A DNA stretch of 42,385 nt from Haliea sp. (GTDB taxonomy: Bacteria > Pseudomonadota > Gammaproteobacteria > Pseudomonadales > Halieaceae), in the NCBI GenBank assembly GCA_016704305.1, contig JADJAL010000051.1:1-42385 (forward strand), given 5' to 3'. The notes below the pieces were generated by a model that saw nothing but the letters and a program-made list of their open reading frames with translations, was not told the DNA's origin and ran no database searches. Made by a program: the position numbers and the translations under genes. Positions 35,580-42,385 of the stretch are shown one piece after another. Each line of letters begins with the position of its first letter. Within the stretch, counting starts at the first letter, position 1.

Positions 35580-37346
35580 TTATTGCGCCGACGATCCGGC
35601 GCGCGCCAGTTCCGCTGCATAATCAGCCTTTAACTGGCGCTTGAATATTTTTCCGGAAGCGATGCGCGGCAGTTGCTCGCCGCGAAACCACATATGCGCC
35701 GGAATCTTGAACGCCGCCAGGTGAGGGGCCAGCCAGGTCCGCAACTCATCGGCGGTTATCGCAACACCCTCGCACAGTACCACGGCAGCGCCGACGATCT
35801 CACCGAGGCGTTCATCCGGCAACCCGAACACGGCGACTTCCCGTACACCCGGGTGCGCATACATCGCCGCCTCCACTTCCAGGCAACTGATGTTCTCGCC
35901 ACCGCGAATGATGATGTCCTTGATGCGATCGACAATGTAGAGCAAGCCACCCTCGTCCAGGTAGCCCACGTCGCCGGTGTGGAACCAGCCGTTGACGAAG
36001 GCCTCCGCAGTGGCCTCCGGCTTGTTCCAGTAGCCCAGCACATTGGCCGGGGACTTGATGCAGACTTCTCCGCGCTCGCCACCGGGCGCCGTGCTGCCGT
36101 CTTCGCGCAGCACGCGAATCTCGGTCACCGGCGGCACTGCCCGCCCGGTGCTGTCGGGCCTGGCGAGGTAAAACACGCCCGCGTTCACGGCGCCCAGCGC
36201 ATTGGTTTCGGTCAGGCCATAGCCGATACCGGGCGCCGTGCGCTTGAACGTGCCGCTGATCTTCTTCACCTGCTCGGGTGGACGCGCCGCGCCGCCGGCC
36301 ATGATTTCCGTCAACGACGAGATGTCCCGCTTGGTGGTCTGTGCCGCCGCCTGCAATTCCGCCGACATGGTGGGCACGCCGTTAAACCAGGTAATGCGCT
36401 CCTGCTCGATCAGGCGCAGGGCTTCCTGCGCATCCCATTTGTGCATGATCACCATTTTGCGACCGACCACCAGCGACAGCATGAACGCCGAGTGGCTCGC
36501 GGTGCAGTGGAACAGCGGTATCGTGATCAGCGCCGACGGGGGCAGCGCCTTGTCGCGACTCTCCTGCGATCCCAGCGCCTTGGTGGTCACGCCCAGGCAC
36601 ATCCAGCTGTAAAGCGCCGACAGGATGCCCCGATGTGAAGACAGTGCGCCCTTCGGATGGCCGGTGGAGCCGGAGGTGTACATGATCGTCGCGTAATCCT
36701 CCAACGCCACATCGACCTGTGGCATGGCGGCACCGGCGTACGCATGCAGCAGTTCAGCAAACGGCGTGTACTCCACGTCCAGCCCGCTGCAATCGTCGAT
36801 GGCGATAATCCGCAGGCCGTGCTTGTTCGCGATGGGGATCAGGCGCTCGACGCGCGTGCGATCCGCCACCACCACGCGTGCGCCGCTGTCGGCGAAGCCG
36901 TAATCCAGTTCCTCTGTCGTCCACCACGCGTTCATCGGCACCGCCACGGCGCCCACCGACGTGATCGCGAGAAAGGCCATCATCCACTGCGGGTTGTTGC
37001 GGCTGAGGATCGCCACGCGATCGCCCTTAGCAATACCGTAGCGCTGCACCAGCGCCGCACCGAATTCGCAGCTGTGCTGGTAGCCCTGGGCGTAGGTGTA
37101 GCGCTCGTCCAGGTAGACGGCGAATTCCTTGTGCGCATGCTGCTGCATGACCAGGAAATATTGCCCCAGGTTGGCGGGCAAGGTAGCGAAATTGCGGTAC
37201 TCGACGCCGCCGAGCGTCACTGTATCGACGGCAAAGGCCTGCCCCGGCGCGGTGAGGCCGGCCACGATCTCATCAAACTTTTTAAGTTCCGGAATCATCG
37301 TGGCGGGGCCTGCGCTGGCCTGGCGTGGGCGTTCACTAAAAACCAT
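35580..37346 (-). CDS. AMP-forming acyl-CoA synthetase (fatty acid-CoA ligase)
   Basis: Activates a carboxylic acid to its CoA thioester via an acyl-adenylate. Conserved motifs run in order: IMYTSGSTGHPKGALSSH, then GYGLTETNALG, GWFHTGDVGYLDEGG, and the C-terminal catalytic lysine in RIASGKIFKRQLK. From the ATG at 37346 it is 588 residues, but no good ribosome-binding site is seen. A later ATG at 37298 (MIPELKKF) would be closer to the family core. It overlaps the preceding dehydrogenase gene by 11 bases, implying coupling. Fits the role of first enzyme for an imported acid. Confidence 0.92.
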   Translation of the reverse strand: MVFSERPRQASAGPATMIPELKKFDEIVAGLTAPGQAFAVDTVTLGGVEYRNFATLPANLGQYFLVMQQHAHKEFAVYLDERYTYAQGYQHSCEFGAALVQRYGIAKGDRVAILSRNNPQWMMAFLAITSVGAVAVPMNAWWTTEELDYGFADSGARVVVADRTRVERLIPIANKHGLRIIAIDDCSGLDVEYTPFAELLHAYAGAAMPQVDVALEDYATIMYTSGSTGHPKGALSSHRGILSALYSWMCLGVTTKALGSQESRDKALPPSALITIPLFHCTASHSAFMLSLVVGRKMVIMHKWDAQEALRLIEQERITWFNGVPTMSAELQAAAQTTKRDISSLTEIMAGGAARPPEQVKKISGTFKRTAPGIGYGLTETNALGAVNAGVFYLARPDSTGRAVPPVTEIRVLREDGSTAPGGERGEVCIKSPANVLGYWNKPEATAEAFVNGWFHTGDVGYLDEGGLLYIVDRIKDIIIRGGENISCLEVEAAMYAHPGVREVAVFGLPDERLGEIVGAAVVLCEGVAITADELRTWLAPHLAAFKIPAHMWFRGEQLPRIASGKIFKRQLKADYAAELARAGSSAQ

Positions 37347-38475
37347 TGCGCTGCGCGAAGCGATCGAGATGGTAGTTGTAATCGCCAAACAGGTGCTGCA
37401 CTACCCTCGCGCGCTTGATAAAAAACCCGATCTCGTGCTCGTCCGTCATGCCGATACCGCCGTGCATCTGGATGGCCTCGTTGGTCGCGCGCTGCGCCAC
37501 TTCACACAGCTTGGCCTTGGCGGCGCTGGCCAGCAGCGATAAATCCTGTTCACCGGCGTCAATCGCGTGCAGCGCCTGCAACACGATAGAGCGCGCCAGT
37601 TCCAGTTCGGCAAACAATTCCGCAGCGCGATGCTGCAAACCCTGGAACGAACCGATCACGCGGCCAAACTGTTTGCGCTCTTTCAGGTAACCCACGGTGC
37701 GCTCAAACGCCTCCAGCGACACGCCCAGCAGTTCTGCGGCGAGGCCGATGTTGGCGATGTCCAGTGCACGAATGAGTCCGCCCCAGGCTGCACCGGGCTC
37801 ACCCAGCACATCGCTTGCGGGCACGCGCACATTCGCCAGCGTCAGAGCGCCCGCATTGCGCGAATCCACCATGCTGCGCCGCTGTACCGTGAGACCCGCA
37901 GAGTTGGCATCCACGAGAAATGCGCTCAAGCCCTGCTCGTCGCCGGGCGCGCCAGCCGTGCGCGCGATGACGATGAATGTATCCGCAGCGCTGGCATCCA
38001 GCACCAGCACCTTCTCGCCGTTCAGGACGTAGCCGTCGCCTTGCGGCTCTGCAGACAGCGCACACTGCAGTGGCGCGTGATGCGCGCCTTCCTGCAACGC
38101 GAGGCTGACGATCTTGCCACCGGCCGCGATGGCCGGCAGCAGTGCCTGCTTCTGCTGCTCACTGCCAAGCTCAGCAATCACCGTGGCAGCCACCAGCACG
38201 GTGGATTGCAGCGGCGTCGCACTGAGATTGCGCCCGGCCTGTTCCAGCACCAGCCCGAGGCCGGTATAGCCGTAACCCAGGCCGCCAAATTCCTCGGGAA
38301 TGGCAATACCCGCCCAGCCCATCTCCGCCATGTCCTGCCAGACCGCAGCGCTGAAGCCACGCTCGTCGCCACTGTCGCGCAGCGCGCGCAACTGGGCGAC
38401 CGACGCCTTTTGCGCCAGGAAGCCGGCGGCGGATTCTTTGAGCATCACCTGCTCTTCGTTCAATACCAGTGCCAT
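37336..38475 (-). CDS. Acyl-CoA dehydrogenase-like subunit lacking the usual catalytic glutamate
   Basis: A 379-residue acyl-CoA dehydrogenase relative of the FadE28-like type. IPEEFGGLGYGYTGLGLVLE, then YVLNGEKVLVLDA, and KRARVVQHLFGDYNYH near the C-terminus. Where active members have an (F/Y)EGT segment carrying the catalytic base, this reads LFGD. Such members form heterotetramers with an active partner in mycobacterial steroid side-chain degradation. The next gene upstream (38503-39684) has the glutamate, and only 27 bases lie between. A pair is likely; the substrate is an inference. Confidence 0.88.
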   Translation of the reverse strand: MALVLNEEQVMLKESAAGFLAQKASVAQLRALRDSGDERGFSAAVWQDMAEMGWAGIAIPEEFGGLGYGYTGLGLVLEQAGRNLSATPLQSTVLVAATVIAELGSEQQKQALLPAIAAGGKIVSLALQEGAHHAPLQCALSAEPQGDGYVLNGEKVLVLDASAADTFIVIARTAGAPGDEQGLSAFLVDANSAGLTVQRRSMVDSRNAGALTLANVRVPASDVLGEPGAAWGGLIRALDIANIGLAAELLGVSLEAFERTVGYLKERKQFGRVIGSFQGLQHRAAELFAELELARSIVLQALHAIDAGEQDLSLLASAAKAKLCEVAQRATNEAIQMHGGIGMTDEHEIGFFIKRARVVQHLFGDYNYHLDRFAQRNGF

Positions 38476-38502
38476 GATGAATGTTTCCTGTGCTGGTGGG
38501 CG

Positions 38503-39684
38503 TTATGCGTCGGGCAAGCCAAGCACACGCTTGGCGATAATGTTCAATTGCACTTCCGAGGTGCCGCCCTCGATGGAATTTCCTTTGGAGCGCAACCAGT
38601 CGCGACTGAGTGCGCCGCTGTGGTACTCCTCGCCCTCCCAGCCCAATGCCTGCTCGCCGCACACGGCCAGGTTGAGCTCGTTGCGCCGTTTGTTCAGTTC
38701 CGTGCCGTAGTATTTGAAAATGGAGGACGCCGCACCGAGCCCCTGCCCGGCCTTTGCCTCGTCTCCCACACGCGCCATCGTCGCGCCAAACACCAGGGTA
38801 TCGAGCTGGTACTGCGCGATGGTCTGGCGCAGCACCGAATTTGCGAGTCGCCCGGACGTATCAGTGCCAATCGCCTCTACCGCCATTTGCCCCATGGATT
38901 TTTTCGCTGCCGCGCCGAAACCCGAGATCATCTCGCGCTCATGCGTCAGCAGGTATTTGGCGATGGTCCAGCCGTTGCCGGCCTCACCCACGAGATTTCT
39001 CTTGTCGGCGATGGCATTGTCGAAAAACGTTTCGCAGAACGGGGAGCTGCCGCTGATAAGCTTGATGGGCCGCACGGTGACGCCGGGCTGGTCCATATCG
39101 AACAGCACGAAACTGATACCCTCGTGTTTGCTGCCGGAGTTGTCGGTGCGCACCAGGCAGAAGATCCAGTCGCATTTGTCGGCGTAGGAGGTCCAGATCT
39201 TCTGGCCATTGATGACGTAGTGATCGCCCTTGTCTTCCGCCTTCGTGGCCAGGCTCGCGAGATCCGATCCGGCGTTCGGCTCGGAGTAGCCCTGGCACCA
39301 GCGGATTTCCCCGCGCACGATTTTCGGCAGGTGTTCCAGCTTTTGTTCCTCGCTGCCGAAATGCAGCAGCGCCGGGCCCAACATGGAGATGCCGAAACTG
39401 TCGAGCGCGCGGCGGGCGCCGATGCGCGCCATCTCCTGGGACAGGATTTTCACCTCTTCATTATTGAGGCCACCGCCGCCATACGCCTTCGGCCAGTGCG
39501 GGACCGTCCAGCCGCGCGCCGCCATGCGGTCGCACCAGAGCTTCTGGTCAGGATGGGTAATCTCAGGCTTGCGCCCGCCGCTGTAAAAGTCTTCAAAGCC
39601 TTTCACCGGCACACGCATGGACTGGGGGCAATTCTCCTCCAGCCAGGCTCGGGTTTGCTGGCGGAACTGTTCGAGATCGCTCAC
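38503..39684 (-). CDS. Acyl-CoA dehydrogenase, putative partner subunit (FadE29-like), GTG start
   Basis: A 393-residue dehydrogenase with CQGYSEPNAGSDLASLATKA, YVINGQKIWTSYADKCDW, and SKGNSIEGGTSEVQLNIIAK, where the glutamate of IEGG is the expected base. N-terminal WCDRMAARGWTVPHWPKAYGG is typical of the FadE29-like group. The start is GTG with GAGG eight bases upstream. It heads a minus-strand operon: this gene, the glutamate-less dehydrogenase, the acyl-CoA ligase and the ACAD11-like gene. A heteromeric enzyme with its neighbour is likely. Confidence 0.9.
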   Translation of the reverse strand: MSDLEQFRQQTRAWLEENCPQSMRVPVKGFEDFYSGGRKPEITHPDQKLWCDRMAARGWTVPHWPKAYGGGGLNNEEVKILSQEMARIGARRALDSFGISMLGPALLHFGSEEQKLEHLPKIVRGEIRWCQGYSEPNAGSDLASLATKAEDKGDHYVINGQKIWTSYADKCDWIFCLVRTDNSGSKHEGISFVLFDMDQPGVTVRPIKLISGSSPFCETFFDNAIADKRNLVGEAGNGWTIAKYLLTHEREMISGFGAAAKKSMGQMAVEAIGTDTSGRLANSVLRQTIAQYQLDTLVFGATMARVGDEAKAGQGLGAASSIFKYYGTELNKRRNELNLAVCGEQALGWEGEEYHSGALSRDWLRSKGNSIEGGTSEVQLNIIAKRVLGLPDA

Positions 39685-39706
39685 GGGGTTACCTCTTTCG
39701 TCGCTT

Positions 39707-39755
39707 CGTAATTACGTATTTATTGCTTGGAGACTGTCGCCGGGCAACTGACAGT
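39707..39755. promoter_or_regulatory. Dyads in the promoter region of the ACAD operon
   Basis: The palindrome CGTAATTACG (39707-39716) lies 23 bases before the GTG start. ACTGTC (39733-39738) and GACAGT (39750-39755) form an inverted repeat with an 11-base spacer. Both lie between the second receptor's terminator and the operon start. They may be operators. No convincing -35/-10 pair was found. Confidence 0.35.
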
Positions 39756-39769
39756 GGGGGGGAGAATAC

Positions 39770-39799
39770 AACAAAAGGGGTCGCCAGTGGCAACCCCTT
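39770..39799 (-). terminator. Intrinsic terminator after the second receptor gene
   Basis: On the minus strand AAGGGGTTGCC, loop ACT, GGCGACCCCTT (11-bp stem with one T-G pair), then TTGTTG. It lies about 30 bases after the receptor's stop. The T tract is short, but the stem is strong. Confidence 0.7.
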
Positions 39800-39830
39800 G
39801 ATCAACTGATACCGATGTAGGCAGTGGAGG

Positions 39831-42144
39831 TTAGAACTCGAAAATCACCTCACCACCCCACATCAGCGGCGCCAGGTAGGTGGAGGCGGTGGAGCCGATC
39901 AGGTAGTTGGCGGAATCCTCGTCGGTGAGATTGCGGCCCCAGATTGCGAACTGCCAGTTATGCCCGCCCATCTGCACGTCAGCCAGGCTAATGCGCGCAT
40001 TCAGCAGGCCGTAATCATCAACCTTTACTTCGCCGAACTCCGTATTGGCCAATGCATACTGGTCGTCCTGCCACGAGTAATCGAGGTGGAACACGACCTC
40101 CCCGACACTGACGGGAAGCGCGTAATCGGCAGTCACCGCATAGGCATATTCCGGCGCCCAGACCAATTCCGTGGTGTCGGTGTGGTCCGTACCATCCGGG
40201 AAGTCGACATTGCTGAAGTCGTAATTCAGGTAGGAGAAATTGAATCCAACAGTGAACTGGTCGGTAATCGCCGCATCTGCATCGATCTCCACGCCGTACA
40301 CATCCGCATCGCCGGAGTTGAAGGATTCAACGAACTGCGGATTGAGCACGGGATCGGGCAGGTAATCCAGAATGATGTCGCTGATCTGCATGAAGTAGGT
40401 GGCGCCGTTGATGCGCAGGCGCTGGTCCAGCATCTCCGACTTCCAGCCCAGTTCATAAGATGTCAGGTCTTCCTTGTCGAACGGCTGGTTGAAATCCAGG
40501 CCGTTGCGGCTGGAGCCGCCGGAGCGGAAGCCCGTGGACACTTTGGCGTAGGTGGAGACATCATCCGTCCAGCTATAGTCGGAGATGACGGTGTAGTCGA
40601 CCCTGTCCATCTGCGAGTCAGTGGCGCCCGGCGCAAAGGAATTGAAAAACCAGCCGTCGTTGGTGCGCGTGGCATCGCGCTCGTCATCGGTATAACGCAG
40701 GCCCCGGGTCAGGTCCAGCTTGTCCTGCAGCATCCGGCGTCCAGGTACCCTGTCCGTAAGCCGCCCAGGATTCCACGTCGGTTTTCACGGCGTATTCGCC
40801 CAGGTAGGTCGGCAAGGTAGCTTGCAACGGGAAAGAACCGTTCAAAATTTCAGTGCAGATGGGGTCGGGCCGGCTACCGTCTGAACAGGGCGTGCCTCCC
40901 GTTAGAAAGTCAATCGCATAGATCCCCTGCTCATCGACGGCAGCGCGGTCCAGGAATTGCTGCTCCTTCTGCTCGCCATTTTCGTTGAAGTAATACAGCC
41001 CGCCGACGTACTCGAGTCGTTCTGCGCTTCCGATCAACTGGAATTCCTGCGACAGCTGGTCCTGCTCTGTCTTGGTCCACACCTCCAGGCTGCCTGCGCT
41101 CCCGAAGGACTGGGCGAAATTCGTGGAGTTGTCATCGTCGTAGTCGCGATACCCGGTGATCGACTTGAACGTCAGGTCGTCATTGATCTCGTAACTGGCC
41201 GTGAGGTTATGCCCGTTCACCTCGGTTTTGGAATCCGGCAGGTAATAGGCGTACTGCTGGCCACCGGTTGGCGTGCGCGTATTCTTCAGCCGATCGGGAA
41301 AGCTGTTGGTGATTGGGACAAAAGCCGTCGTCAGGCCGTCGGTCGGGCCGCCGTACTGGAAATACGGCGCGGTTGACGTGATGTCCGAGTAGTCGTAGCT
41401 GTAATCCACCAGCAATTTCTCTACACCGTCAAAGCGCAGGGCGGCGCGGTAACCCTCCGTCTCCTTTTTGTAGAAGTCGTTGTACTCGTAGCCGGCGACT
41501 TCGTTCGCGCCCTCATTCTCTACCCAGCCGTCACGGTCGGAAAACGTGGCTGTGAATTTGGACTGGAATCCGGAGGCATCGGGCAGGTTCAAATGGCTCA
41601 CGGAACGCCAGCTACCGTAATTGCCTGCGCTCAGGCTCTGCTTGAAACCGAACTCGCCGGTGGGCTTGGCGTTGATGAAGTTGATCGCACCGGCCATGGT
41701 GTTACGGCCGTACAAGGTGCCCTGCGGGCCGCGCAGGATTTCGACGCGCTCCAGGTCGGACAAATCCGCCAGCAGCCCGGTCGAGCGCGCCGCATACACC
41801 CCGTCATAGTAAAGACCGACCGTCGGATCCTTGGTGATCACGATGGAGTCGGCGTTGCCAATCCCGCGAATGAAAATGGCCAGGTTGTTGCTGGACGTTG
41901 GATAGGCGGGCATCTGCAGGTAGGGCGAGGCCAGGCCGATATCCTTAGCGTCGATCAGCCCCATGGCCTCGATCTGCGAAGAATCGAACGCGCTGATGGC
42001 AATCGGCGTGTCCTGCAACGACGCCACGCGTTTCTGCGCGGTAACGATAACCTCCTCCAACTGCGCCAGCGCATGGCTGCTTGCCAGGCCCGAGGCCAAC
42101 ATTACGGAGAACGGTAAAGCTTTACGGGTAAGTTTGTGTGCCAT
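39831..42144 (-). CDS. TonB-dependent outer-membrane receptor 2, one-base frameshift
   Basis: A TonB-dependent receptor with a signal peptide ending near LASSHALA, TonB box-like EEVIVTAQKR, plug motifs FIRGIGNADS and RGPQGTLYGRNTMAGAINF, and a barrel ending in VIFEF with the terminal aromatic residue typical of outer-membrane proteins. An extra base near 40727-40735 breaks the frame (TWTPD, then MLQDKLDLTRGLRYTDD). Repaired length is 770 residues. GGAG lies eight bases before the ATG. No Fur box is visible. The type is common in gammaproteobacteria and sphingomonads that use hydrophobic substrates. Confidence 0.9.
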
Positions 42145-42172
42145 GGTTTCACTCCATTTATTATTTCGTAGC

Positions 42173-42209
42173 TGTGATGGCGGGCCGTCCCTCGGAGCCC
42201 GCCTTCACA
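42173..42209 (-). other. Stable hairpin in the receptor 2 leader
   Basis: On either strand arms 42173-42185 and 42197-42209 pair over 13 bases with one T-T mismatch, closing an 11-base loop. It lies 29 bases before the receptor ATG, and no T run follows on the minus strand. It could affect mRNA stability or translation. The last 176 bases of the window, beyond it, show no gene and no clear promoter. Confidence 0.45.
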
Positions 42210-42385
42210 CGAACTATAAGGAAATTGGGGGGCTTGGGGGTGTGTATTATTCACATCAATCGGCGGGTGGATTGGAGGTATAAATCGGTACGTCGGGGAC
42301 AGACCACGATTAATTTTTCTTGTGCAGTAGCTCGTGGTTCCGTGTTGGCGCTATGTTGAATTATTTCCAAATGTGGACATGGCTG

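Noticed and set aside
37567..39711. 714-codon plus-strand open frame opposite two acyl-CoA dehydrogenases
   Set aside because: It is a shadow of the minus-strand genes, with no recognisable protein features.
42145..42385. Fur box or strong promoter upstream of receptor 2
   Set aside because: The A/T-rich stretches do not fit the Fur pattern, and no -35/-10 pair with good spacing was found.

Overview
The window (about 60% G+C by eye) looks like the chromosome of a marine-type gammaproteobacterium, probably near Cellvibrionales (Halieaceae or Spongiibacteraceae). This placement is inferred from the Pseudomonas-like order carA-carB-greA-yhbY-rlmE-ftsH-folP-glmM-tpiA, a feoAB pair, and many acyl-CoA dehydrogenase and TonB-dependent receptor genes. 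No rRNA, tRNA, CRISPR array, insertion sequence or phage gene was found.

Region 1 (1-13921) is the conserved housekeeping block, mostly on the minus strand. It holds carbamoyl-phosphate synthase (carAB), greA, the iron transporter feoAB with a Fur box, a small unknown gene, yhbY, rlmE, ftsH, folP, glmM and tpiA. Regulatory signals visible here are a sigma70-like promoter and a candidate attenuator before carA, and a very good sigma32-like promoter before ftsH. dapB, which often precedes carA, is absent.

Region 2 (13921-23810) is an accessory block, mostly on the plus strand. It holds an SDR with a translationally coupled TetR regulator, two acyl-CoA dehydrogenases, a broken MFS transporter fused at a deletion-like junction to a truncated lipid kinase, a metallophosphoesterase, a TAXI-type binding protein (minus strand), a 56-residue DUF6435-like gene (minus strand), a HsaA-like flavin monooxygenase and a DUF2892 membrane protein.

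Region 3 (23835-42144) is catabolic and almost all on the minus strand. A Rieske oxygenase with a coupled small partner is divergent from a TetR gene, with operator-like dyads inside its promoter. Next come a thioesterase, an iron-type alcohol dehydrogenase and a quinone-oxidoreductase-like gene; a terminated MaoC hydratase, hydroxyacyl-CoA dehydrogenase and thiolase operon; and a four-gene operon of two paired acyl-CoA dehydrogenases, an acyl-CoA ligase and an ACAD11-like dehydrogenase. Two TonB-dependent receptors flank the last operon. Together these could import a hydrophobic compound, oxygenate it, activate it with CoA and beta-oxidise it. A steroid- or terpenoid-like substrate is a reasonable guess, because of the HsaA-like enzyme and the FadE28/FadE29-like pair, but it is not shown by the sequence.

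Eight genes carry reading-frame damage: tpiA, carB, one acyl-CoA dehydrogenase (twice), the MFS gene (twice plus a junction), the lipid kinase (truncated), the TAXI gene and both receptors. Since the essential genes tpiA and carB are hit, many of the single-base changes are probably sequencing errors. The MFS/kinase junction needs a larger deletion or misassembly.
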